Below, piece by piece: positions 1 to 8,309 of a stretch of DNA of 64,000 nucleotides. The stretch is from Archangium primigenium (lineage in GTDB: Bacteria; Myxococcota; Myxococcia; Myxococcales; Myxococcaceae), in NCBI RefSeq assembly GCF_016904885.1, contig NZ_JADWYI010000001.1:3968001-4032000 (forward strand), given 5' to 3'. A program made the position numbers and the translations under genes. The notes under the pieces are model-generated. The model had not been told where the DNA came from. It ran no database searches and saw nothing but the letters and a program-made list of their open reading frames with translations. Positions within the stretch are counted from its first letter, which is position 1, and every line of letters begins with the position of its first letter.

Positions 1-914
1 GCGCCAACCTCTACCACGATGCCCACCGCATCATCGGCCACGCCATCCGCGAGGTGAACCCCAACGCGGGTGACCTGCAGTACCGCCTGGCGCGCATCAT
101 CCGCATCTACGACCTGGGCTTCTGGGAAGAGGCGCTGCTCGACACCGACCGGCTCTTCTCCGCGCTGCTGCGCCGCCCCGAGTTCCAGCGCAAGATGACC
201 ACGCCGGAGTTCCACTACCTGCTGGGCAAGAACATCGCCGCCATCGAGAAGCAGCTCGGCGTGAAGCAGCCCTCGCTCCTGTCCACCTGCTACAAGCACG
301 CGGTGCCCATCTTCGTGGGCGCGGTGCAGGACGGCTCCATCTTCCTCAACGCCGTGAAGCTCAAGCGCATGCTCGGCGCCGAGTTCAAGTTCGAGATCGA
401 CATCAACGACGACGTCTACTGGATGTCGGCGATCCAGCACTACTGCCGCCACAACTTCAACAAGAAGCTGGCCATCTGGATCCTCGGCGGCGGCGTGCCC
501 AAGAACTACACGCTGCAGGGCGAGCCGCTGCTGGATCAAATCCTCGGCGTGCCCACGGACGGCTTCGACATCGACGTGCAGTTCTGCGTGGACCCGGTGG
601 ACAACGGCGCCCTGTCCAGCTGCCCCGCGGGCGAGGGCCACACCTGGGGCAAGGTCTCCATCGAGGCGGTGGAGGCGGGCTCCATGTACGTGCACACCGA
701 CGTCACGGCCGTCTTCCCCTGGCTCACCCACGCGCTCCTGAGCGACTCGAAGATGAAGCGCAAGCCGCGCCGGCTGATGGACGTGATGCAGGAGGCGGTG
801 TCCTTCCTCGACGCGGACGTGAAGAAGCGCCACAAGTCGCTGCTCAAGACGATCGACTGGAGCCCCGACGAGCAGAAGCCGGATCCGGAGGAGCACGAGA
901 CCTACGTGCGGTAG
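1..914 (+). CDS. Deoxyhypusine synthase family protein (5' end outside window)
   Basis: The frame is open from the window edge, so the real start lies upstream; a GTG at 54 is internal. The visible part matches the C-terminal half of the deoxyhypusine synthase (DHS) fold: the GGGVPKN segment, a D-rich NAD/spermidine region (GFDIDVQF), and HTWGKV, which matches the active-site lysine segment of eukaryotic DHS (SWGKI); that Lys is encoded at 651-653. Family enzymes transfer aminobutyl groups from spermidine via an NAD-dependent imine. Bacteria lack eIF5A, so bacterial members are thought to make homospermidine-like polyamines or modify an unknown target. A biosynthetic arginine decarboxylase (speA) lies 9 kb downstream, so a polyamine role is plausible. 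Family assignment is firm; substrate is not. Confidence 0.85.
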   Translation, partial: ANLYHDAHRIIGHAIREVNPNAGDLQYRLARIIRIYDLGFWEEALLDTDRLFSALLRRPEFQRKMTTPEFHYLLGKNIAAIEKQLGVKQPSLLSTCYKHAVPIFVGAVQDGSIFLNAVKLKRMLGAEFKFEIDINDDVYWMSAIQHYCRHNFNKKLAIWILGGGVPKNYTLQGEPLLDQILGVPTDGFDIDVQFCVDPVDNGALSSCPAGEGHTWGKVSIEAVEAGSMYVHTDVTAVFPWLTHALLSDSKMKRKPRRLMDVMQEAVSFLDADVKKRHKSLLKTIDWSPDEQKPDPEEHETYVR

Positions 915-949
915 TCCCTCCCCGCGATTTTCCACCCAGGAGCCCTGAC

Positions 950-1393
950 ATGAGCCAGCCCACGTCCCCCCCCACCGGTGTCGAGATGACCGTCGCGACC
1001 GCGCCGGGATTCCACTGCCAACTGCAGCACGGCCCTTCCGGCACACGCATCACCACCGAGGCCCCCAAGGACAACGGGGGCACCGGGGGCTCGTTCTCGC
1101 CCACGGACCTCATGGGGGCCGCGCTCGCCTCGTGCGTGCTCACCACCATGGCGCTGGCCGCCTCCCGGGAAGGCATCACCCTGGGCGACGCCCGCGCGCG
1201 GGTGGAGAAGCGCATGACGCCGCCGCCCCGGCGCATCGGGGAGCTGGTGCTGGAGATCGACATGCCCGCGGGGCTGTCCGCGGCGCACCGCGCCCGTCTG
1301 GAGGAGGTCGCCCATGGCTGCCCCGTGTCCCGGAGCCTGCATCCGGACGTGAAGCTGCCCATGAGCTTCCGCTACCCGGACGCCGCCCAGTAA
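950..1393 (+). CDS. OsmC/Ohr-family peroxiredoxin-like protein
   Basis: 147 residues, the usual size for OsmC-like proteins. The two redox cysteines are in place: C62 in the helix motif ALASC and C124 in GCPVSRSL. The family reduces organic hydroperoxides with this thiol pair in the cytoplasm, working as a domain-swapped dimer. It starts at ATG 950, 35 bases after the DHS-like gene on the same strand, with GGAGCC upstream as a modest ribosome site. Members of the broader OsmC/YhfA group have less certain substrates, so a peroxidase role is inferred from family only. Confidence 0.9.
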   Translation: MSQPTSPPTGVEMTVATAPGFHCQLQHGPSGTRITTEAPKDNGGTGGSFSPTDLMGAALASCVLTTMALAASREGITLGDARARVEKRMTPPPRRIGELVLEIDMPAGLSAAHRARLEEVAHGCPVSRSLHPDVKLPMSFRYPDAAQ

Positions 1394-1508
1394 GGCCCTG
1401 GAGCGCTCGCCCCGCCGCTCGCTCCTCGAGTGCGCGGGCGGGCTCCGCTGCGCCGCCTCCCGTGCATGCCGAATTTCCCACACACCCGGCGAGCACGAGG
1501 AGGGCGGC

Positions 1509-2039
1509 GTGAAACTGGACCTTTTGGGCATCTACCTGAACGACCACCTGATGGGCTCCGTGGCGGGCCTGGAAATGGCCCGGCGGGCCCACGCGGAGAA
1601 TGAGGGGCAGCCCCTGGGCGACTTCCTGGCGGGCTTCGTGGAGGACCTCCAGGCGGACCGCGCTCAACTGCAGGCCGTGCGGCGGTCGCTGGGCCTCAAG
1701 CAGGATCTGTTCAAGCAGAGCCTGGCGTGGATGGGCGAGAAGTGGGGTCGGCTCAAGCTCAATGGCCGGCTGGTGAGCTACTCTCCCTTGAGTCGGGTGG
1801 TGGAGCTGGAGGCGCTGTGCCTGGGAACCGAGGGGCGCCTGGCGCTCTGGCGGACCCTGCGGCGCCTGGCGAGCAAGGAGCCCCGTCTGGGCCGTTTCGA
1901 CTTCAACGTCCTCATCCAACGCGCCGAGCAGCAGCAGCGCGCGCTGGAGCGCTGGCGGCAGAAGGCCTCCGAGGAAGCCTTCCTGGGCGAGGACACGGGC
2001 TCGGTGCTGCGCATCAACCCCACCCGCGAGCCCGCGTAG
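1509..2039 (+). CDS. Conserved helical protein of unknown function
   Basis: 176 residues, predicted almost all alpha-helical, with no signal peptide or membrane segment. GTG start at 1509 is chosen because GAGGAGGG lies just upstream. The layout (N-terminal helix with HLMG.. AGLEMARR, a central helix pair rich in E/R, and ELEALCLGTEGRLALW) resembles a four-helix bundle such as ferritin-like or DUF892-like proteins, but no metal-binding ExxH pair stands out. Function not recognised. Confidence 0.75.
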   Translation: MKLDLLGIYLNDHLMGSVAGLEMARRAHAENEGQPLGDFLAGFVEDLQADRAQLQAVRRSLGLKQDLFKQSLAWMGEKWGRLKLNGRLVSYSPLSRVVELEALCLGTEGRLALWRTLRRLASKEPRLGRFDFNVLIQRAEQQQRALERWRQKASEEAFLGEDTGSVLRINPTREPA

Positions 2040-2066
2040 CCGCGTGAGCGCACCCGCGCCACGGAT

Positions 2067-2081
2067 GCGCCTATAAGGCGC
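2067..2081 (+). promoter_or_regulatory. Hairpin / -10-like element just before the 2085 start codon
   Basis: GCGCCT-ATA-AGGCGC forms a 6-bp perfect stem ending 4 bases before the ATG at 2085. No Shine-Dalgarno is visible there. The centre also reads CTATAAG, a fair -10 box, which would put the transcript start at or near the ATG (leaderless). Either reading is inferred from sequence alone. Confidence 0.35.
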
Positions 2082-2084
2082 TCC

Positions 2085-4391
2085 ATGGATGCGAAGGTAC
2101 GGCGACTGGTGGAGTTCGTCCTGGACACGCAGCACGTCCAGTGGAGCGCGGAGAAGGTCCTTCCCGGCGTGGAGCCGAGGCGCCGGGAGCTGTTCTTCAG
2201 CGTGGGCTCGCGCACCGAGGCCCAGGTCGCGCATCCGCACATGCTGTCGTGGAAGCTGCCCCAGTGGACGCGGCGCGCGGTGCGCTCCTCCACGGGCGCC
2301 GTCCTGCTGTCCGCGGACACGTTCGATCGCCTGGCCGAGGGCGAGAGCGAACCCATCACCGTGCGCGTGCCCTCGGTGCTCACGCTCGATGTCCTGTGCG
2401 CCGCCCTGCTGGCGGGCCACCGGCTGCTGTACGGCGCCTGGCCCGAGAGCGCCGAGGCCCTCGTCGACTACGTGGGCGAGTGGGAGCAAGGGCACACCGA
2501 GACGGTGGGCGAGTACGAGCACGCCCTGGGCACGGTGTTCTACGCCGCCTTGAAGCTCTGGCCCTCGGAGACGTCGCAGCCTCCGCGCGAGGTGCTGGAG
2601 CTGATGGCCCGGGTGGTGATGACGGCGCGGTCCCTGCCCGAATTGACGCGGCTGCCCGACGTGCTCATTCCACCGGCCGTCTCCCGGCGGCTCAAGGCGG
2701 ACGCGCTGCTCTACCGCGCCGAGCTGTCTCGCGCCCAGTGCGTGCAGCTCGACATCCCCCTGGGCGATGACCCGGACGAGACGCCCCGGCGCGTGGACGC
2801 GCTCTTCCTGTCCTCCTTCCAGGACGTCACCGTGCTGCGGCTGCTCGCGCGCGGGGACACCACCCACACCCACTACGGTCAGGGCTTCGACTTCATGGCC
2901 CTCCACATCTCCCGGACGGAGCACTCGCGCGCCTGGCACTCGTTCTCGCTCACCCCCGAGCGCGCGGGCACGCTCGGCGCGCTCGCGGGCGAGCTGGACG
3001 AGCTGGAGGGGCCCCGCCTGTTGGATGGCGCGCCCCGCACGCGCGGCACGCGGCGCTTCGAGCGCCAGCCCAACGACTACTCGGATCCGTGGTACTCGGA
3101 TGGCTACGCGAGCCCCACGGGCCGCGCGACGATGGTGGCCGGGCCGTACTCGGGCACCCGGCTGTCGCGCCGCGAGCTGTGGGAGCACCTGTGGAGCTGC
3201 TTCAACGTGGGCCGCCATGTCCACGTGCTCAAGGCCCATACCCTCTTCGCCCGGCCCTTCCTCTGGCGGGGACCGGCGCCGGACGTGGAGTTGCTGTCGC
3301 GGGGCTTTCGCCGCTGCGACCTGTCGCTTCAGGGCGCGGCCTTCCATCCCGCGGTGGTCAATTCCTTCCTCGGGTCCACGCACGAGGCGGACGTGCTGCA
3401 CTACGAGAAGCCCACCGAGGGGCACACCGTCCACGTCTCCGTCTATCCCAACCGGCTCGTGGCCGTGTGGGTGGTCCGGACGCTGGCGAAGCCCACCTCG
3501 TTGTACGCGCTCGCGCAGGAGCAGGCGGCGCTGGTGGACGGGCGGGCACTGTGGGAGTTGCAGCCCCTGCGGGCCCTGGCCCCCTGGCTGTCTCCCCTGG
3601 GCGCCGAGCGCTGGTTCGTCTATGGCGCCTACCGCATCTCCCGCGGCCGCTCGTCCATGCTGGATGACTCGCGCTCCATGCAGGGGCTGTTTCACGCGCT
3701 CGCCTCCGGAACGGAGCCCACGCTGGAGAAGCTGCCCTCGGAGGCCGCGGCCGAGAGCCGACGGGTGCTGCGCGACGCCGCGGGGGAGACGGAGCACTGG
3801 CTGTGTCCCACGGGCGGCGCCCGGCTGGAGTTCCTCATCGAGGAGGAGGAGCGGGGGCCGCTCGCCACGGATCGCGATGCGCTCCTCTTCCTGCTCACCA
3901 TGGGGCAGCGCTACTCGGCCTTCGAGACGAGCCGGCGCATGGCCGAGGTGGAGCAGCGCTACCGCACGTCCCGCTGGCAGAGCTTGCGGCCGGCGCGCAG
4001 CGTCCGCTCGGACGTGATGCTCTTCACCAACTCCCTCTGGCACACGCGCGTGAGCGAGGACCCCGACATCAACGCGCGCTACCTCGCCTGGCACTCGCTG
4101 CATGGGTTGCAGGAGACGGTGGAGGCCATGAAGGATCAGGCCGCCGAGCTGGACCAGTACAAGCGGGACCAGTTCGACCGGATGGTGGGCCTGCTGGTGT
4201 TCGTCTTCCTGCCGATCAGCCTCGCGTGTGGCTTCTTCTCCGGCGCGCAGTTCGAGGACATGAGCCTCGCGGTGGGAATTCCCGGCACCACCACCGGATG
4301 GCTCATCTTCCTGGGCTACACCGCCGCCTTCACCGTGCTTGTCTTTGGCACCGTGTTCCTCGCGCGGGTGATGAACTGGCGCAAGCGTTGA
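2085..4391 (+). CDS. Large unknown protein with CorA-like C-terminal membrane pair
   Basis: 768 residues. The first ~650 residues form a soluble region I do not recognise. Near the C-terminus a helix rich in charged residues (HGLQETVEAMKDQAAEL) leads into two membrane helices: one beginning VFVFLPISLACGFF and one LIFLGYTAAFTVLVFG, followed by a basic end (NWRKR). This order, long stalk helix then two TM segments, is that of CorA/ZntB Mg/Zn channels, and FLPISLACGF is close to the CorA TM1 sequence, but the signature GMN loop reads SGA here. It may be a divergent CorA-fold membrane protein that no longer transports magnesium, or an unrelated sensor. It stands alone with a possible leaderless promoter. 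Confidence 0.7.
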   Translation: MDAKVRRLVEFVLDTQHVQWSAEKVLPGVEPRRRELFFSVGSRTEAQVAHPHMLSWKLPQWTRRAVRSSTGAVLLSADTFDRLAEGESEPITVRVPSVLTLDVLCAALLAGHRLLYGAWPESAEALVDYVGEWEQGHTETVGEYEHALGTVFYAALKLWPSETSQPPREVLELMARVVMTARSLPELTRLPDVLIPPAVSRRLKADALLYRAELSRAQCVQLDIPLGDDPDETPRRVDALFLSSFQDVTVLRLLARGDTTHTHYGQGFDFMALHISRTEHSRAWHSFSLTPERAGTLGALAGELDELEGPRLLDGAPRTRGTRRFERQPNDYSDPWYSDGYASPTGRATMVAGPYSGTRLSRRELWEHLWSCFNVGRHVHVLKAHTLFARPFLWRGPAPDVELLSRGFRRCDLSLQGAAFHPAVVNSFLGSTHEADVLHYEKPTEGHTVHVSVYPNRLVAVWVVRTLAKPTSLYALAQEQAALVDGRALWELQPLRALAPWLSPLGAERWFVYGAYRISRGRSSMLDDSRSMQGLFHALASGTEPTLEKLPSEAAAESRRVLRDAAGETEHWLCPTGGARLEFLIEEEERGPLATDRDALLFLLTMGQRYSAFETSRRMAEVEQRYRTSRWQSLRPARSVRSDVMLFTNSLWHTRVSEDPDINARYLAWHSLHGLQETVEAMKDQAAELDQYKRDQFDRMVGLLVFVFLPISLACGFFSGAQFEDMSLAVGIPGTTTGWLIFLGYTAAFTVLVFGTVFLARVMNWRKR
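4324..4349 (+). repeat. 26-bp direct repeat, copy 1
   Basis: The 26 bases from CCGCCTTC to TTTGGC inside the last membrane helix codons of the CorA-like gene are repeated exactly at 5724-5749, 1400 bases away, in non-coding sequence. An exact match this long is unlikely by chance. Confidence 0.8.
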
Positions 4392-4400
4392 ACACACCAT

Positions 4401-4430
4401 TTGAAGGGCCTGTCGGGAAGAACGTATCGT
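4401..4430 (+). promoter_or_regulatory. Likely promoter of the Coq4-family gene
   Basis: TTGAAG (4401-4406), an 18-base spacer and TATCGT (4425-4430) resemble a sigma-70-type promoter. The -10 box ends six bases before ATG 4437, so the message would be leaderless or nearly so. No good Shine-Dalgarno precedes the ATG. Confidence 0.45.
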
Positions 4431-4436
4431 AAGGGC

Positions 4437-5183
4437 ATGAGCGATCCTCTCGACGAACTCGCGCGAAGCCTCATGCGGCGGCACGTCCGCTTGGAGGACA
4501 TCATCTCCCCGCTGACCGCTCCCGAGCTCCAAGCGGCCAGCGATGCCGCCCTGCTCGCGCGGCCCGGCTTCCGGCGACTGCATGCCGAGCGGTGGGATCC
4601 CGCGCCGCCGGATGTCGGGGCGCTGGCGACGCTGCCGGAAGGCTCGTTCGGGTCCTGCTACGCGCGGTACATGGCGCACTACCGGCTGTCTCCCGACTTC
4701 TTCCCCATCCAGGCGCGGCTCGGCGCGGACGCGACGCCCACGCAGTACGCCGTCCACCGGCTCAACAAGTGCCATGACTTCATGCACGTGCTGGGCGCGT
4801 ATGAAACGTCGGACGCGGACGAGGTCGCCGTCCAGTCGTTCGTGTTCGGCGTGGCGCCTGTCGCGCTCGCCTCCTTCCTGGCGGAAGCGGCGGTGCACCC
4901 GGACATCCAGGAGGGTCGCTACAAGCACCTGCGCGACATCTACGCGGGGCACATCCAGCGCGAGGACTTCGAGCGAGGCGTCGCCGCCGCGTCCTTGCTG
5001 GGCGAGCGCTTCGAGACGCTGTGGGAAGAGCCCCTGGTGTCCTTGCGGCGGCGGCTCGGTATCGCCGCCCGCGCACCCGAGCGCCACGGGCAGGTGGGCG
5101 TGAACTCCTGTGGCGGCCACACCTCGCTCCCGTTCTTCGCTCCCTCCGAGGAAACGCGTGCGTCCTATAGTCCCCCCGCATGA
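4437..5183 (+). CDS. Coq4 family protein
   Basis: 248 residues. The Coq4 hallmark is present: HDFMH at residues 113-117 followed by Glu129, the HDxxHx(11)E zinc-binding motif. In eukaryotes Coq4 acts in coenzyme Q assembly, recently linked to C1 decarboxylation/hydroxylation of the ring; bacterial members are less studied. ATG 4437 is preferred over upstream starts because it gives MSDPLDELARSL, a normal Coq4 N-terminus. The C-terminus overlaps the next reading frame by ATGA. Myxobacteria mainly use menaquinone, so the substrate here is open. Confidence 0.85.
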   Translation: MSDPLDELARSLMRRHVRLEDIISPLTAPELQAASDAALLARPGFRRLHAERWDPAPPDVGALATLPEGSFGSCYARYMAHYRLSPDFFPIQARLGADATPTQYAVHRLNKCHDFMHVLGAYETSDADEVAVQSFVFGVAPVALASFLAEAAVHPDIQEGRYKHLRDIYAGHIQREDFERGVAAASLLGERFETLWEEPLVSLRRRLGIAARAPERHGQVGVNSCGGHTSLPFFAPSEETRASYSPPA

Positions 5184-5705
5184 GCGCTCGGAATGCGATC
5201 GTCGTGGGTGGGACCGGAGAGATGGGCCAGGCGGTGTTCGGTCGGCTGCGAGCGGAGGGCCTGCGCGTGGTGTGTGCCTCGAACGACGTGCCACGGGTGA
5301 CGTCGGAGGCCCTGCCCGTGGACGTCACGGACGAGGCCTCCGTGGCCGGAATGTCCGACCAGGTGGAGAGGACGCTGGGGCCGTCCACCTGCTGGTGAAC
5401 TGCTCGGGGGTGGGGTGTTCGCGCCCATCCTGGAACTCTCGGTTCAAGACTGGCGCAAGACGATCGACGTGAATGAAGAGGGCAAGCCCCACTCGGTCCG
5501 GGCCACGCTCCTCTCCCCGGGGGCCGTCTACACGTCCTTCTGGCACGCGCGTCCGGAGTTCAGCCCGGCCGACATGCTGTCCATGGAGGAAGAGGCCCAG
5601 ACGATCTGGGAGGTCGGGCCCTTCGGTGGCTACATCAACGGCAGCACGTTGGTGAGGGACGGTGGCCTGTCGGCCCACGTGGCCAACGAGGTGATCGGGT
5701 TCTGA
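5180..5705 (+). pseudogene. Decayed short-chain dehydrogenase/reductase (SDR)
   Basis: The N-terminal Rossmann strand (VVGGTGEMGQAVF, TGxxxGxG type) starts at ATG 5180. The frame then breaks twice: near 5380, where the next frame encodes VHLLVNCSG (the SDR NNAG region), and near 5407-5412 in a G run, where a third frame encodes VFAPILELSVQDW and IDVN. Each break fits loss of one base. After IDVN, about 100 residues carrying the catalytic Ser and YxxxK are missing and the sequence jumps to the SDR C-terminus (LLSPGAVYTSF, INGSTLVRDGG). The frameshifts alone could be read errors, but the missing core makes this a genuine pseudogene. Confidence 0.85.
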
Positions 5706-5723
5706 GTGCCCTTCCCGGGGGCA

Positions 5724-5749
5724 CCGCCTTCACCGTGCTTGTCTTTGGC
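5724..5749 (+). repeat. 26-bp direct repeat, copy 2
   Basis: Exact copy of 4324-4349, located 19 bases after the stop of the broken SDR gene. Here it is not part of a recognisable gene. The two copies bracket the Coq4 gene and the SDR pseudogene. Confidence 0.8.
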
Positions 5750-5901
5750 GGCCGGGGCTCTTCCCGGGGACGATGTGGGACGCGGACCCCTGGCCCCGGG
5801 GGGCGGGGCTTCCGCCCACCAACAACCCAATGATTGTCAGGGACGCAAAAGGTCTTCTTTTCTTCCGGTTCTGTCTGGATTTTTCGTGTAACGAGGAAGA
5901 G

Positions 5902-7071
5902 GTGCTCACCCACGGCGAAGACAGACAAAAGCTCTCCCGCGATTTGTTCTGCATGCGGGGGATGGGAATCGGGCTGGTGATCGTCGTGCATGTCCTGGGC
6001 GTGGATGCCCATCACGGTGTGCGCAAGCTCTTCCCCGCGGACCGGGCGGATCTCCAGTCCGCCTTCGAGTTCATCCACAGCTTCAACATGGCGGTGATGG
6101 TGATGTGCTCGGGCGTGGCCCTGGCGGTGTTCGGTCGAGGGGATCGGCCGTGGAACGCGGTGCTGGCCAAGAAGGTGAGCACGCTGCTGGTGCCCCTGTC
6201 GCTCTGGGCGCCCCTGTTGCTCCTGGCGCAGACGTTGTCCGGGGGGTGGCCGCGCGAGGCCGAGGGCTGGCGCGACGTCCTGCGCCAACTCCCGGGCGCC
6301 TGGTCTCCCGAGGCGACCATCTTCTGGTTCGTGCACGTGCTGTTCTGGTGCTCGCTCGCCGGGTGGCTCTTCTCGCGCCTCACGGGGTCCGGCCCCTGGC
6401 ATCGGGGCGTCTACTTCGTCGGCGCGCTGGTGGCCCATGGGGCCGTGCTGCTCTGGAACGACCGGGTGTCCCCGGACGTGGGCGAGTACGTCGCGCTGCT
6501 CACGTATTGGAACCGCTTCTTCGCCCTGGGCGTGCTCGTCCAGCCGGTGCTGCCCGCCGTGGGCCGGGTCCTGCTGCGCTGGTCCGTGGCGTGGCACGTG
6601 CTCCTGGGGTTGGGGCTCCTGGGGTTGCTCGGCGGCATCCACGCGCTCCTCGCGCGCGAGCACTACGATTGGACGTGCACCCTCAACGGCCCGTTGGGCT
6701 TCTGTCTGGTGTTCTGCCTCGCCGTCCTGCTGCGGCGCCTGGGTTCACGGCATGAGCCCTGGCGCGGGCTCTGGCGCGGGGTGTGTTTCGTCGGCTCCAT
6801 CAGCATGCAGTTCTATCTCTTCCATCTCTATTTCGTGTCGGGCGCCCGGGTCCTGTGGGAGCGGGTGATGCCGGGCGCGCCCCTGGCCTCGCACCTGATA
6901 CTGGGGGCCCTGGCGGGAGGCGTCGGGCCGTGGCTGCTCTTCAGCCTCCTGAAGACCTGGCCCCTCTTTCGCTGGGGGGTCGGATTGCCGCCCCTTCCAC
7001 TCCCCCGGCCCTCAATGCAAGACGCACCGCGTAGTGGCGAGACCCCGGCCGTCTCCTCCGGCGTGGGCTGA
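5902..7071 (+). CDS. Acyltransferase 3 family membrane protein
   Basis: 389 residues with about ten hydrophobic helices. The start resembles the acyltransferase-3 (OafA/NodX) signature: RD followed by RGMGIGLVIVVHVLG in helix 1, where the His is the usual catalytic residue. These integral inner-membrane enzymes O-acylate sugars or other surface molecules. GTG 5902 is chosen since it keeps the conserved R-D before helix 1 and has GAGGAAG upstream; ATG 5953 would cut into it. The upstream 150 bases are AT-richer than the surroundings and may hold the promoter. Acceptor substrate unknown. Confidence 0.8.
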   Translation: MLTHGEDRQKLSRDLFCMRGMGIGLVIVVHVLGVDAHHGVRKLFPADRADLQSAFEFIHSFNMAVMVMCSGVALAVFGRGDRPWNAVLAKKVSTLLVPLSLWAPLLLLAQTLSGGWPREAEGWRDVLRQLPGAWSPEATIFWFVHVLFWCSLAGWLFSRLTGSGPWHRGVYFVGALVAHGAVLLWNDRVSPDVGEYVALLTYWNRFFALGVLVQPVLPAVGRVLLRWSVAWHVLLGLGLLGLLGGIHALLAREHYDWTCTLNGPLGFCLVFCLAVLLRRLGSRHEPWRGLWRGVCFVGSISMQFYLFHLYFVSGARVLWERVMPGAPLASHLILGALAGGVGPWLLFSLLKTWPLFRWGVGLPPLPLPRPSMQDAPRSGETPAVSSGVG

Positions 7072-7157
7072 CAAAGTCTTTCACGGGGATGTCACCCGCC
7101 GGTGTTATGCCCCTGGCCCCCCAGGACGACTGGGTCCTCGTGCCAGGAGACACCCCC

Positions 7158-8309
7158 ATGCAGCTTCCTTCCTCCCTTCGTTCCTTCGCCGCGGCCTGCT
7201 CCCTGACGCTGGTGGCCTGTGGTGGTGGCTCGACGCCCATGCCCAACCCCGAGCCCGGTCCCGACACCACGCCGCCGCTCGCGGAGAAGGTGCTCGTGGT
7301 GGGCCACCGCGGCGCGAGCGCCCTGCGGCCCGAGCACACGCTGGCCAGCTACACCAAGGCCGTCGAGGACGGCGCGGACATCATCGAGCCGGACCTCGTG
7401 TCCACCAAGGACGGCTTCCTCGTGGCCCGCCACGAGAACGAGATCTCCGGCACCACGAACGTGTCGACCAAGGCCGAGTTCGCCGATCGCAAGAAGACGA
7501 AGGTCATCGACGGCGTGTCGCTCGAGGGGTGGTTCACCGAGGACTTCACCCTGGAGGAGCTCAAGACGCTGCGCGCGCGCGAGCGCATTCCGCAGATCCG
7601 TCCGGGCAACACCCAGTACAACGACCAGTTCGAGATCCCCACGCTCGCCGAGGTGATCGCGCTCGCCAAGAAGCTGTCGGCGAGCAGCGGCCGCACCATC
7701 GCCATCTACCCGGAGACCAAGCACCCGACCTACTTCCAGTCCATCGGGCTGCCCCTGGAGGACAAGCTCATCGCGGCGCTCAAGGCGGACGACTTCACCA
7801 AGACGACCGCAACCGTCTACATCCAGTCCTTCGAGGTGGCCAACCTCAAGGAGTTCCACACGAAGCTGGGCACCACCCAGCCCAACTGGAAGCTGGTGCA
7901 GCTGATGGAGGAGGCGGCCCGCAAGCCCTACGACTTCGTCAAGGCGGGCGACGCGCGCACCTACGCGGACCTGATGACGGAGGCGGGCATGAAGGAGATC
8001 GCCACCTACGCCAACGCCGTGGGCCCCTACAAGCGCAGCATCATCGACGTGGACGCTGGCGGGACGTTCCAGGCGCCGAGCGCGCTGGTGCGCAACGCCC
8101 ACGCGGCGAAGCTGCTCGTGCACCCCTACACCTTCCGGCCGGAGAACAGCTTCATGACGGCGCCCTACAAGGTCGAGGGGACCGACAGCACGCGCGCCGA
8201 CGCGAGCGCGGTGAAGGAGATCCAGCTCTACCTCGCCGCGGGCATCGACGGCTTCTTCACGGATGACCCGGCCGTGGGCCGCCAGGCCGTGGACACCTAC
8301 AAGCGCTAG
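7158..8309 (+). CDS. Glycerophosphodiester phosphodiesterase lipoprotein
   Basis: 383 residues. A signal peptide ends in the lipobox LVAC with Cys21, so it should be a lipoprotein outside the inner membrane. A Pro/Gly linker leads to the GDPD TIM barrel: HRGAS (His50), E77-x-D79 for metal binding and His92 as second catalytic residue. The product cleaves glycerophosphodiesters to glycerol-3-phosphate and an alcohol; length and substrate loop resemble periplasmic GlpQ-type enzymes. ATG 7158 has CAGGAGA 8 bases upstream. Its stop codon overlaps that of the convergent gene (both TAG within CTAG at 8306-8309). Confidence 0.9.
   Translation: MQLPSSLRSFAAACSLTLVACGGGSTPMPNPEPGPDTTPPLAEKVLVVGHRGASALRPEHTLASYTKAVEDGADIIEPDLVSTKDGFLVARHENEISGTTNVSTKAEFADRKKTKVIDGVSLEGWFTEDFTLEELKTLRARERIPQIRPGNTQYNDQFEIPTLAEVIALAKKLSASSGRTIAIYPETKHPTYFQSIGLPLEDKLIAALKADDFTKTTATVYIQSFEVANLKEFHTKLGTTQPNWKLVQLMEEAARKPYDFVKAGDARTYADLMTEAGMKEIATYANAVGPYKRSIIDVDAGGTFQAPSALVRNAHAAKLLVHPYTFRPENSFMTAPYKVEGTDSTRADASAVKEIQLYLAAGIDGFFTDDPAVGRQAVDTYKR

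Noticed and set aside
1176..5294. Very long open frame on the minus strand across several plus-strand genes
   Set aside because: It runs opposite well-supported genes, gives low-complexity Arg/Pro/Ala/His-rich protein and is the usual by-product of high GC at third codon positions.
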